DNA of 64,000 nt from Bradysia coprophila (lineage: Eukaryota; Arthropoda; Insecta; Diptera; Sciaridae): assembly GCF_014529535.1 (NCBI RefSeq), contig NW_023503616.1, positions 744,001 to 808,000 of the forward strand. The letters are read 5' to 3'. A model generated the notes under the pieces. The model was not told the DNA's origin. It saw only the letters and a program-made list of their open reading frames with translations, and did no database searches. Every line of letters begins with the position of its first letter. Position 1 is the stretch's first letter. Position numbers and translations under genes: made by a program. Below are positions 24,501-36,147 of the stretch, one piece after another.

Positions 24501-27294
24501 CAGCATACCTATTCGCAACGTCGGTCTGTTGTCAATCGGATCGCTTTGACTAGTCGGTTTGCGTTTTCTCGGTCGTCCTTTTTGTGGACTGGTCGGAAAA
24601 AATGTTTGAACCGAATTCGATTCACTAAAAATTGCTTATTTTCAAATTAGTAACAAATTTGCTATGCAACTCAAACACAAATCATTACCTCAAGATATCA
24701 GTGTCGTAATGTTCACCGCAAAACACACGACCACCTCGAATAGCAGCTGTATCACCGGTACTTAATTGAGCACCGCACAAAATGCATGAGAAACAACTAA
24801 TATGAAATACCAGTTCTCGAGCTCGCATCACCAATTCCGATGAACATAGTCCAGCGCCGCAACGTCCGCAACGTCGAGAAAATAGTCTGTAAGTGAGACA
24901 TCCAATGATTTTGTTTGAGTTCATTGATAAAAAAAAATATTTTGAGAGAAAATGTGTCCAGCCGAACCACAGTTTCTAATAAAAAGAGTGTGCACTGTCT
25001 GTCGTTCCCACAAAAAATAAATCGTAAAAAATCTACAAACGCGATGCATATTTAATGAAATCGACTTGAAAGTGGTCCATAAAAAAATTTCAATCCTATA
25101 GTCACTGGATTGTGCTTCTCTCTTCCAATATCAGCTTTTATTTTATACTTTTATTAGATCCAGATGGTACAGTGATTGAGTTAACGGTCACTATATTCGT
25201 TTCATGTTCACGAATTTCAAGGAATTCTAAAACTTAATTGTTTAATCGATTTCTCGATGAATTATTTTGTGTAAACCAGTTTTTCGTCGGAGACAAATAA
25301 ATGAAAATCAATTTTAAGTGATCGCATTTACTTCCTTGAATGAAGTTAAAAAAAAGGAGAAGAAGAAACTATTGAACACATAAGCGAAGAGATAATGTTC
25401 AAATGCCTCGATAACTATATAAATTTGGTTTTAAATAATGATCAAAACATCACGTTTCATGATGCTATTTTGTACACACCAAAAAGTTGTTTCCATACAA
25501 TATAAAAACGACAGACCCTGGTTTATATATTGATTTAATACAACAAGACTGTTTTCCATTTTGGATGATTTTTACAAAAATAAAAACAGACGACAAAACT
25601 GCGAAACTTGTTATTGGATTGGAAGCCAAATCTAATAGTGTATTAAGTATATACATTTAGGATATGTGTATAAAAGTTCCATGTGTAGAGAGATGCACGA
25701 TAAAAACCCAACCAAACAAAATATAAATAAAATAAGAATTTTTTTTCTTTCTTTTGAATAAAATAACTAAAAGGCAGAAGCAAGCAAACAGTCGCCTTTT
25801 GCGGCATTGCAGATAACAAAGGAATAAAATAAAAACGAGGTAAAATTATCGAACGTCCGTTTCTTATATATATTTTTCAGCATTTTTATTCTTTCTGACT
25901 CAATGGCACATTCTGAGTTATTTTCATTTCTTTTCTTCTTCTTTTTTCCTTTACTGGCTTTGGAATTGAAAAGCTGCAAAACACTAAAATTATAAACAAA
26001 AACAGAAGAAGGAAAAAACAACAACAACGTTAAACGTTACATTGTTCGCTTTTTGGGCGATACATTTTGGTTCCATTTTTGTTTTCTCGCTCGTATTTTA
26101 TCCTTTTATTTTATATATATTTTTAAGAAACAACAAAATGGCTTGACATTATAACCAGAACAGAACAACGTTGTATATATTTGCCAAACAATTATTATTC
26201 ATGAAATTCCAAAATATTTTGCAACATATAAAACATTCGAATCGAATGAATAATAAAAATTATATTTCAATGGCATTGGTTGGGCCATTGATGAATTGAA
26301 CCGTAAATTTTCTTGTCAACCCGAATGTTGCGCTCATTTCGAGTTTGTGATGGATTAATACTCATCGTTGATCAATTTAATGAGCTCTGGGTTGCGGAAA
26401 GATTGAAAACATATAACAATGACATCGGAAAAAAAAAGTTTGATTTATTGATCCAAGGCGAAGTGCACTCATAAAAATGCCAATATAGGTAGGGATGAAT
26501 GAATGGTTCGTTAGTTTTTGTTTATATTTATTTACCTGTAATAATCATCCTTACAGTAAATGTTTCCCTCTTTGCAAAAGCATGTTATCTCTTCGTCTAG
26601 TGGCTGTGAGCAACGGCAACATCGAAGACAAGTTCCATGCCAAGCGCTATCACCAATTGATAAATAAAAGCTGAAATAAAAATTGGCTTACAGAAACGTT
26701 TACTTGGTCAAGGTCCAACATTTTTCAACAGTTTTTTCTTGGAACAAAGATGAGCTCTAATTCGACACAGCCTTGTTCGGGTGCTAGCTATTGCTATATT
26801 ATTAAAAACTTTCCTCACATTCGATCTAAGGCTCGGAATAGGTCATCCAAAATGAACTGAAATTTGACATGATTTGTAATCAACTAGGACTCGAAACAGA
26901 TTGTTCTGGACTAATCTGATCTGATATAGGTAGGTGGTTCTGAAAACTTAATCTCAAAATTTTCGGGTCAATCTGAATACTATTATGAGCACGAATAGTG
27001 TTCAACGGAAAGTTAGTACCAACAACAAATCATATTAAATGTAATCGATTGCCTTCGTTTCTGTAAAGTGATTGTGTTAATTTTGCATTACCTGAATTTA
27101 GCTTGTACCGAACCTTAGTTCACCAATTCTATTAAAATGTAGGTGTTACACAAAATGGTTTCCCTACACATTGGCTCATTGGTTTTGACTATATCTACGT
27201 CTTACCGGTCTTTAATTAATGAACCGCATCCACCACATTTATGATCAGATGTAGAAGAATCCGTTGATCGTTCGGCAACAATATCCTTTAGCAT
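21515..27294 (-). CDS. apA: Apterous A-type LIM-homeodomain transcription factor (Lhx2/9 class), complete, six coding exons
   Basis: Exons, in order of transcription: 27294-27206, 26670-26536, 24886-24689, 24624-24509, 22013-21781, 21730-21515; all GT-AG with matching phases, total 328 aa. The ATG at 27294 has an in-frame stop upstream. LIM1 (about 20-71) starts CGGCGSLIKDRFYL and ends CKDDYYR; LIM2 (about 80-132) keeps its Cys/His ligands. A basic AT-hook-like GRPRKRKP (157-164) precedes the homeodomain (about 211-270), with recognition helix WFQNARAKWRR. The tail ends MTFAEMY. Apterous proteins work with the adaptor Chip/Ldb to set dorsal wing identity and neuron fate. Homeodomain tail RRNVMRQ and the shorter N-terminus separate it from the 54.5-kb paralogue. 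Introns hold repeats but no break. Confidence 0.93.
22291..22505 (+). repeat. Copy of the TTAACCTG/TTTTACTTCATTT interspersed repeat (apterous A intron 4)
   Basis: Well preserved, about 215 bp: the start TTATCCTGTCACAGAAGGCA and the end CTATAACAGGTTAT are inverted repeats. Inside are GTTACTTCATTTGATCGAAG, AATCTTTTACTTCATTTGG and GTTAACAGATGAAAGCC. Confidence 0.75.
22570..22710. repeat. GGAAAA-type imperfect hairpin repeat, copy 2
   Basis: A pyrimidine half (TATTTTCCTAAAATTTCTCA) is followed by a purine half (GGAAAAATGAAGGAAAAAAT), as in the copies at 9363 and 53190. It lies in an intron of apterous A. Confidence 0.5.
23256..23365. repeat. Hairpin repeat related to 12055-12165
   Basis: The arms ACTTACGAGGTTCCAAGTTG and CAACTTGAAACCTCGGAAGT are inverted repeats, followed inward by GACAAGTGGGG/CCCCACTTATC around a loop with the palindrome AGCCCTCC..GGTCGGGCT. 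It lies in an apterous A intron. Confidence 0.7.
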
Positions 27295-29050
27295 TATTAG
27301 TATATTTAGACATTTATTTTAGTTTTATGTCGCTTCAACTCGTATTTACGTCAATATCGCTGAATTTTCGTTAATATCCATATCATATCGTAATGCATTA
27401 CATCCTGAAACTGGAAGAAAGGTTTTTTTTAACGATTTAACCGATTCAATGATAGCAGATTTTTACGTTTAAAAACATATGCGACCCGATTTTAGAATAT
27501 ACTTTTGTAAATCAAAATAAAGTACTATCTAACCACCCATAAGTACCCAGACCGTCTAACACTAATTTACAATCAATTATCGAATAGTTTCGCTCTACCA
27601 TTGTGTGATCTATTTTATCTGCATTAAGAATATCTTGCATGCACTTCTCATAAGACTTTGACATTTACATTGCAAATTTTACATTTGTAACGTTTATTTG
27701 CAGACTTGAAATAAATAAATTGATTGCACTCCGTGCATACAACAACACTATAAATACCTATTGAATTAAAGAAAATGTAAGAGAAAATGTAAAATTCCGT
27801 GTGTCCATGATGCCTTACTTTCCTCTCTTACGGTAAGAAAAGCAGTTACAATAAATCCGTTTATTTTTCATTCACATCCCGTTCAAATCAATTAAAGACG
27901 AAGAAAAAAAAGACCGTAAACAGTTCGAAAATATAAGTTAAAACCGGCGTAAAAAAATGTCTTAATTTATCATGCATAAATAATTAATTAATTAATTTAG
28001 TTTAGAGGTCTAAATTGTTTATGTCCACGCGACTATTAAGCTTAGTAAAATTGCTAATTACGCGTATGTTGCCTTAATTAATCGAAACGTCTCAATGGAT
28101 GTGTACCTTGTACGTGATATATAACAGCACACCTATCGGTTACGTTTTATACAAAATAAACTTTGTTGTGCGAGTTTTTATTTTTCATTCGCTCGTTGCA
28201 ATCTCTGAATGAGAAAAGAGGAGTGAAATAATTAAAACTTTGTTACCAATTTGTTTCTCTCATATTAAATAAGTTATATGTCTTAGATTTATAACCGATA
28301 CAAACAGCGAAACAGCTATTAATTAGCTAGTACCTTTTCCCGTCCTTGCAGCGGATATGGTTTGCAAAAAATAATATATTTTATCCACTTTTGTTCACAA
28401 CATGCACGGCAAGAAAAATCAACACATGAAATTGATCATCTGCTATCAACAACGATGACAAGAATAAGCGATAAGCCTTACACAGTAACCATTTATATGC
28501 CAAAATATATGTTTAAATGAATGAAGTAAAAGATTTTTTTTATCAAACGCTATTGCATACTTTAAACAAAAGAACAACTAGGTTTTATCATTATATAACG
28601 ACAAAAATGTTTATCGTGCTAATGTACTCAAGTGTAGCAAGTAAAATCTTAATTTTATGTGATGTCCAGCTATCCATCACAGCAACATTAAGAGAATGCA
28701 ATACAATAGTTTCTATTAATTTTCGTCATTGATCGTCGTTGATTAATGAAGTTCTTGTGAAGCGAGTCAGCGGGATCAACTGATGAAGGTTAGTTCTACA
28801 CTGACCGATCTCGGACAACCGCCAACTACTTAGGCCGAAACAGTATCTACGTCTTGATGCTTTCTTCCATCGCAATTTACTTAACGTAAATGATTTGCAA
28901 TTAGTGATTAATGAAAAAGTGGTTAGATAAGAGCGAAAATAAGCTGTGTTCATTCTCATCGGTTCACTTATCTATTTTTAAGATGAGTCTTTATGACAAT
29001 TTTTAAGCTTGAGTTTATTAGGCATTTTGCAGATCAAAGACCTGGCAGTC

Positions 29051-29219
29051 TTAACCTGTTACATCAGACGGCAAGCGTATGACTAGTATTGTTATCGGGT
29101 CTATTACTTCCACCGATGAAAGTATTTTTAATGGATTGATTTCAAATCTTGTACTTCAATTCTTTTTAACCTTTTATTTTTGTCGTCGTTATCGATAACA
29201 GATGAATAGCGGCAGGTAC
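29051..29219 (+). repeat. Copy of the TTAACCTG/TTTTACTTCATTT interspersed repeat
   Basis: Ends TTAACCTGTTAC and AGCGGCAGGTAC. Inside are CAGACGGCAAGCGTATGACT, CTATTACTTCCACCGATGAA and ATCGATAACAGATGAATAGC. It is closest to the copies at 33001-33444 and 49067-49279 (sub-family with TATGACTAGTATT). Confidence 0.75.
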
Positions 29220-30569
29220 ATCATTTCACTAAGGGCCCTCACAATCCCTCTCAATAGAATAAACTGACAAATATAACCTGAAAGTCCAGGTAAGAGCAAC
29301 TTTCTTGGTGAGTTATATGTAAACAACTGTTTTGGTTGAAAAAGTTGTCGCAATATTTTCTCGCGATTTTAGTGGCTTTTAGAAACTTTATTACCATTCC
29401 AGTTCAAGAACATCCCTTCCATTTCAAGTCAAATGACCAATATTTCTCATAAATTGAGTTTTTCTTGATGCGGTTGGGAAATTAAAATACATCTGAGAAC
29501 TAGGACACAGAACGTTTCGATTGTCATCAAGAAAAAAGATAGAAATAAAAAAAATAATGATCACCGAGAGCCCGGAGAAGAAAAATCGGAAGGGACATAA
29601 AAACAGTTAAATGCAGACAGTCTCCTAAAATCCAATATATCATGAAACAATAAAATAAATTTGCAATTTCAAAATCGCAACATTGAGCTTATAATGGTTA
29701 ATTCTCAAGTTAAATTGCAACTGAACGTTGAAAAACGGTTAAATTGCAAACGAAACGACTTTCCTTTATTGTTGGTTATTATTCTGATGTTATTCAACAT
29801 AATACAACCATTTTTTAAAAGAAATCTTCTCTTACAAGATATTACCATAAAATATGGCCAAACCAATAAATGTTTTGATACATAAACCTATACAAAGTAA
29901 CAATAAATCAAATCAAGATGCATTTTTGGGCATATATTGAAATGTATTCAGCGCAACTGGTTGAGCCTTAAGACGACAAAAACTGCAAAAAAAAATGTTT
30001 TATTATAAAACTTTCTACATAAGAACGCCAATTGATTGAATTACGCTGCGTTATTTATAAAATGTGTCCACATGTTGTGTGTACGATAATGCGGTGTTAC
30101 GATTACATATTGCAATTGTGCAAAACTGCATTGCGAATCAAACAATTTTATGGCGAGGCAGAAAAAAGAAGTTTTTTTGCAAGACAAAAACGCCATTTTG
30201 GTATTTAAATTATTATTTAATTGATTAAATGATGGTGGTAACGTCGGTCGCTTCGGTCATAAAGTCACATAGTTTGCAATGGATCCTGCTATAGAATTTT
30301 GTATCATATTTCGCTAATTTTTCCCTTGAACGACACCTTGATTGAACTTCTATGCGCTAAAAAATTTGCTTCAAAAATATTTCAAAAATGTCTTTTACAT
30401 TTTCCGGTTTTGTGGCTTGTTTTACTGTTTCAATATACCGAATTAATGAATAAGATGTTTAAAGACTGGTACTGTAATTGTTTGTTATCTAAAACGTTAC
30501 AATTACCAATTAGTACGAAATAACCCATTTGAAATAAATACTTTTGAAATTTTATTTATTATACCACAT

Positions 30570-30704
30570 AGCACAGCTCCTAGCATCAACACTGAATTAA
30601 CAAACGTCAAGTTTGAAGATTTTATTCTTACTAAAGACACACTGCGATTTTATCACCTTCCGAATATTTTCTACATTAATCCTGGGAGCAGTGCTACGAC
30701 CACC
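30570..30704 (+). repeat. Second MITE family (AGCACTGCTCCTAGCATGAAC ends), copy 1
   Basis: The left end CACAGCTCCTAGCATCAACA and the right end ATTAATCCTGGGAGCAGTGC are inverted repeats. The body shares CACTGAATTAACAA..GTC with the copies at 30766 and 56676. Confidence 0.6.
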
Positions 30705-30765
30705 AACATTATTTGATATGACGAGCACGTACGTCACGGAACGTTTGAATTTGACTTTATTCACA

Positions 30766-30925
30766 GCACTATTCCTAGCATGAACACTGAATTGACAAGT
30801 ATCAAATTTGAAGGCTTTAGTGATAAGAGCTACCGCTTAGGATTGTTTGTATTGCATGTTTTAACTCATACAACTAAAACATGTAACCTATCGTTACAAA
30901 ACAAATACAGGAGCAGTGCTCTGCT
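30766..30925 (+). repeat. Second MITE family, copy 2
   Basis: It begins AGCACTATTCCTAGCATGAA, then CACTGAATTGACAAGT and TTTAGTGATAAGAGCTAC, and ends near GGAGCAGTGCTCTG. The body matches the 56676 copy almost base for base over its first 80 bp. Confidence 0.65.
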
Positions 30926-33000
30926 TCGGTTATTAAATCATGCTCAAGACAAATGGTGTACGTTGTCTGTAAGCGACTAAGAGACCACTTTCCAACAATC
31001 CACAACAGATTACGTCTTTGTTTAGATATTTTTATTTCGACGTGCGGAAAGTTTGTACCGTCAAAATAACAGAGATTATTCATTTCCGTGGGACGGAGTG
31101 AGTAGATTTATTTTATTGAAACTTGCTTCTCTACGATGACAGTGAAAATATTACGGTCCATAATTAACTTGATAACTTTATTTTAGACGTAAGGTGTTTT
31201 ACGAATAATTAATAACAACGCACAATGTTGAGTGGTATTAATTGGTCTGCGTTTTACTCATTCGGAAAATGTAAGGAAACTTTTCGGCACAATAAATTTT
31301 CTAAAATCATTAATCCATCAAGTTGATTACTTCATGTCGCTCGTAACTTCGAAATGTATTTCAATTATTTAAATCTTGGAAGATAATAATAACTAAATAA
31401 TTATCGAAAAGACAATGAAAGCCTGCTTACCGTGAGACACTGCCTAAAAGTATATAAGCAGGACATATCGAATGTAAATCATCACGGTCTTCGAAACCGG
31501 CATTAAACGTGACTCAATAGTTTTATACAATAAAGATGTTAGAATGGTTATACCGTCGGATGATGATGATTCACAGTTTTCAATACGAAATTATTTATTT
31601 ATTTAATTATTTAACGAAATTGATAAAGAATAAGCGGTGCTGTAGTCCTTAACACATTTTAAATTTGTCGAAGCGCATGTTTTAAATACTTTCCAATTAT
31701 AAAAAGGAAATCCAGCAAATCAGGTGCACTCTTTTCACTAACTGTGTGCTTAGCTTATGTATGTTTTGTATTTATACAGAATAATATTTTGTCAGTGAAC
31801 GTTAAATCTTAGTTTTAATCTATCACGAACAAAGTAAGATTGTTCATTAAGGCCAGAACGTCTTTTCGTACAACATGAAAAAACGTTTCAATTATTATTA
31901 CCTTTGGTTAGCGATTGTTTTTTTAGATATCCTTTTTATTTCTATATTTCATTGAACATCAATTAATTTTATCAAGTAAACATTAGAATCAGAAATAAAA
32001 CTCGCGCGGCGATTTCAGAGTAAACGTATATAGACATAGACACCATCCCACATAAAATACGGAAAGCGACATGCCGCGAAAATATAGAAACTTTAACTAA
32101 ATAAATTGATAAACTCAAAAACTCATATAGACCGGACTGCATTCAAATTGAAAGCAAGAATTGAACTAGCTATGTAATAAAGTTCCAGATTTTTTTCCAT
32201 CACGGTACTTTTTTTTTGTCAACAACATCTATGCGATAGAAAAAGACAAACAACGAGTGGAATATAATATATATATAATCTGTGAACATTTAATATACAG
32301 TATTTGTTCATGGTGTGGTTCAACTCGCTATGCAGAGGGAAACGAAAAGGATACAAACAATTTGCGTGTAGGATGGTGAACATTTTGTTGGAATATTATA
32401 TGGGAAATGTGTTGATGATATAGAATCTGTTCCCAGCTTCGAAGATTGTAAATAATAATAAAAAGAAGTAAAAAAAAACCGTACGACAAATGCTGTTTTA
32501 CGTTTTACATAATAAATCTGGTAAATAATGTACTGTCAAGGGGTTCATGATTTACATAAGAAGTACGAAATATAGAATACAGGACGACATAAGGGTTGTA
32601 TTTTTCCATTCAAATGTTGAAAAATATTTTCCGAAAATGAAGTAGACTTTTTCTTTGCAATCAAATTATTTATCGATTCAAACCTTAGATGAATTGATGA
32701 ATATATATAAGAAGCTTTCAAAGGATATTAGAAGAAAGTAGAGCTAACTAAAAATCGATAAAGTTTTCGTTTGAAATGAAATACGAGCGATGAAAGGAGT
32801 TTAGCTAATTTTAAAACTTTTCTTCGCTTGGTAGAATTTAGAGTCCTAGTTATTGAGTCTCTAAAGAAGCTTTTCTCAATTATACTTTTTTCTTCGAATA
32901 ATCGACTCGTTCCGGAACTTCACTCATTCAATGTTACATGGCAACTACGACGTGGAGTTCTCTAAAACAGACATCAATCCAACAAAACTGTCACTTACGG

Positions 33001-33444
33001 CTATTCATCTGTTATCGGTAACGACGACAAAAATCATGACAATTATTACTGCAACAATTACAATAATTATTAAACAATTACAAAGTACTCTACCTCCAAC
33101 ACTTCTTCACTTCTGCAACATTTAACAAATTTCAATATCAAAAAATGGATCGTTCACCATCACCATTCATGTTCAGCTCAGACGATGAAGCAATGGAAAC
33201 TGATGATCTGCCGCCGCTATATCCAGAATTTAATCAACCCAATCTGAGATATTCTTCTGTGATTGATAACGGCGACATAAATAATGACAAGTTCCGGTTA
33301 ATATGGTCTATTATTTAGTAAAAAGCATGTTAAAACAATCGAAGTACAAGATTTGAAATCAACAGACTGAAATCACTTTGATCGATGGAAGTAATAGACC
33401 CGATAATAATACTGGTCATATGCTTGCCGTCTGTAACAGGTTAA
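33001..33444 (-). repeat. Inverted copy of the TTAACCTG/TTTTACTTCATTT repeat, split by a 241-bp insert
   Basis: The outer parts match other copies in reverse: CATCTGTTATCGGTAACGAC at the left, then GGTTAATATGGTC, GAAGTACAAGATTTGAAATC and TTGCCGTCTGTAACAGGTTA at the right. The copy at 49067-49279 has a single ATGACAA at the equivalent point. Here ATGACAA occurs at 33036-33042 and again at 33284-33290, bracketing an insert at 33043-33283. Confidence 0.7.
33145..33318 (+). pseudogene. Captured 5' coding fragment of an unidentified gene (57-codon frame)
   Basis: Inside the insert at 33043-33283 an ATG in strong insect start context (CAAAAAATGG) opens a frame MDRSPSPFMFSSDDEAMETD, then DLPPLYPEFNQPNLRYSSVI and an Asp/Asn-rich stretch. 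The frame leaves the insert at about codon 47 and runs into repeat sequence, stopping at TAG 33316-33318. Composition (Ser/Pro, acidic, few rare codons) looks like a true N-terminus and unlike the flanking AT-rich frames. The 100 bp before the ATG resembles a 5' leader. There is no poly(A) tail, so an ordinary processed pseudogene is not a full explanation. I do not recognise the source gene. It might also be a first exon, since AA|GTTCCG could act as a poor donor. Confidence 0.45.
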
Positions 33445-34224
33445 GGTAATTCGAATCACACTATTTATCAACGAATGTGCATGTTTAATGGATATTCTTA
33501 CTCTTAGCCTACATTTCAGTGTCTCATTCTTACGTTAAGACCAAAAAACATCCTTCTTCGTGAAGTTTTTCACGTTGTGGTTAAACATCGCTAAATAATT
33601 GATTACTTGAATCATTACAGCCAATTATCGGTTACACCGAAGCGAAGCCCTAAAATCAGCGTGGATTAATTTTTAACCACAAAAAAACGTTTATCTTAAT
33701 GTGAATCTAAATTTCCGGTTATTTATATAATTAGCATAGACGTAACATCGTCTGGACATTTTATATTTTACCATTCACAATATCATTAATGAATTTCTAG
33801 GTATAAATAAGAATTAAAAGGTTGGAAGAAAATCCACCAGAGCTTATACACACACAAAAAAAACAACGAACTTATACAACAAAATAATTTGCATAAACCG
33901 GTAATTGTTTTATTGGCCGTTTACTTTTATCGTAAGAATGGCGTGATTGGTGGCTCGAAGTAGACAGCTGATTTATTGTTATTTAATCTAATTTGTATTA
34001 CGGGGTGTTTGTAAATAAATTTCGAGATAAAGGAAAGTGACGATCTCAAACGTATATAATGTTGAAAGTAGAAGATCCACAAAAAGATTCGTCCTGTTAT
34101 CACATACCAGTGATATACCAGAGCTACAGTTCTAACGTTTTTAACTGATGTTGACAAAGATTTGGGGGAAATTGCTTTGACCTTTCAGAAACCGCAAGAG
34201 TATTGCGATCTGTTGGTTTTTTTC

Positions 34225-34371
34225 ATTGACGTAACGTCTCACGTTTGGTACAAAATCCTTTACTTCGTTTGTTTGGATATGCATTAATCGATACCTTATA
34301 TCAACGACTGAAGCTACTCACTTTCCTTTGACATCGGTGTCGACAACAGATGACTGGGCGCTTCTAAAAAG
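34225..34371 (+). repeat. Diverged partial copy of the TTAACCTG/TTTTACTTCATTT repeat
   Basis: Keeps AATCCTTTACTTCGTTTG, TCGACAACAGATGACTGGGC and the end TTCTAAAAAG. The 5' end is not recognisable. Confidence 0.45.
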
Positions 34372-36004
34372 TTTTCTTTTATGCATTCTCATAAAATCGA
34401 ATTCCAATTGACATCGCCGCAAACCTGAAATAAAACAAAAGCAACTAAATGCAAAACTTTTTACCACTCAAGCGACTAAACCTCATGTCCATCTTTTGAT
34501 AACTACAAATTTGCCAAATAATATTGAGCACAATATTTTTATTTGTAAAGCCCGACATGAGACTGTCTGTCTCTTCTCTACTATCCCCCTTTCAATAAAA
34601 ATTAAAGTATACCAACACGATACGGTTTAGTTCCCCAGCAGCATCCGCCTCTTTAAATTTCATTCATCTGAATTTATTCCCAATATTTCTGGTTTGCAAC
34701 CAATGATAAAATAAGGGAGTGTTTTTTTCGTCGTCATATATGCTTTTTTACGTTACGCTGACTTTACGAATTGAATAAAATGATAGAAGTGAACAGAGTT
34801 GGTGTATGAGTGTTTGTAGCATATGTTCTTTGAAGATATTTTTAATGTTTGATTCATGTATCATCGAACTGTATAAGAGATATTCTTTGCATGTTAATAC
34901 AAAATAAAACAAATGAAATAAGAACATTGATTCTGTGACCTGTACAGAAATATATATACAGTCGAATGTTTATACTAATTTTATTTTAGTACAGGTGTAC
35001 CTGTAACATACCTGCTCTTTCTCTGTGTTATAGGCTATAATGAAACATTTATTACTCATACATGACAGCGTAAAAGTTAAATAAAATTCAATTCGTTTGA
35101 TATATTAATCAATGAACGGTATAAATTATGAATGACGATACTATGCAGTAATCACTACGAATTATTTTGCACTTACTTTTAGCCGCTCTTATAACATAAA
35201 ACGTTTGTGAGCAACAATTTTTTACGTTCTGTATTTGCTTTGAGATGTTAGCTTCAATTCTATGTAGCAGGACTGGGTGTGTTTGACCTAAAGAAAGTCC
35301 TTCGATTAATATTTATTTGCAGTAACAAGATAGCTACAATACTGCCGTAGTAATGTTCAGCTTTTTGATTATTTAATTGTTTATTACCCGTATCATCTCA
35401 TCGAAAACATTTATTATAAATTCTTCAAGATTGATGAAATATCTCTGAACCATTTCAGCGACAATATCAACAATGAGTTTGGTTTATAAGTCAGTATCTG
35501 TATGATAAAACTGAAGTAAAAGTGCTTGCTCACAGTGGAAGCATTTATCATATTTAAGTGAATTAAATGGTTTTTGTTAATGTTAAACCATTTATACCCT
35601 CGTCTCTATCATACCTGTCTTGAATGATCAAAACGATCAAGAATTAACCATACCCAAAAAAATGTGCAGACTAATGGTAAGTGAATTGTTTGTGTTCGAA
35701 CTGTTAAGCTGTAGTGTTGATGACCTCACCTACAGCGAATAGAGTTTGATTTGACATTTCATCTTTAAAAAAGCGGAAACGGATTATGACGTTAGGCGAC
35801 ACAGCTTATTTCATTCATTCATAATTGGTGTAGTTGCTTCTGGCCACCCCCTAGACACCTCGACAAAAAATATATGTGAATAGCGTGAATAGTGTCACAA
35901 TGTTGCTTCTGGCTAACAATGTTGATACCGAAGAAGCCATTGGACAACAATTTTGTGATGAAATTTGGTTATTGATATTTTCAAAGCAGATCTATGTAAC
36001 GGCA

Positions 36005-36147
36005 ACACCTTGTTTACAAAATTAGGAGACGTAAAGTCGAACAGTATCTGCTTGCAAATTATGTTATCTTAGAAGTGTAATGAAATTTGCAAGAATACAT
36101 TCCGACACTGTCCGATTTTAGGCCACCTAATTTTGTAGACAAGGTGT
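36005..36147. repeat. Foldback element with ACACCTTGTTTACAAAATTA ends
   Basis: The left ACACCTTGTTTACAAAATTA and the right TAATTTTGTAGACAAGGTGT are inverted repeats. Inner blocks GTCGAACAGT/ACTGTCCGAT and TTGCAAATT/AATTTGCAA also pair. 143 bp, non-coding. Confidence 0.75.

Noticed and set aside
28726-28959. GC-richer patch considered as a tRNA or small RNA gene
   Set aside because: No cloverleaf, A box or B box (GGTTCGANTCC) could be found.
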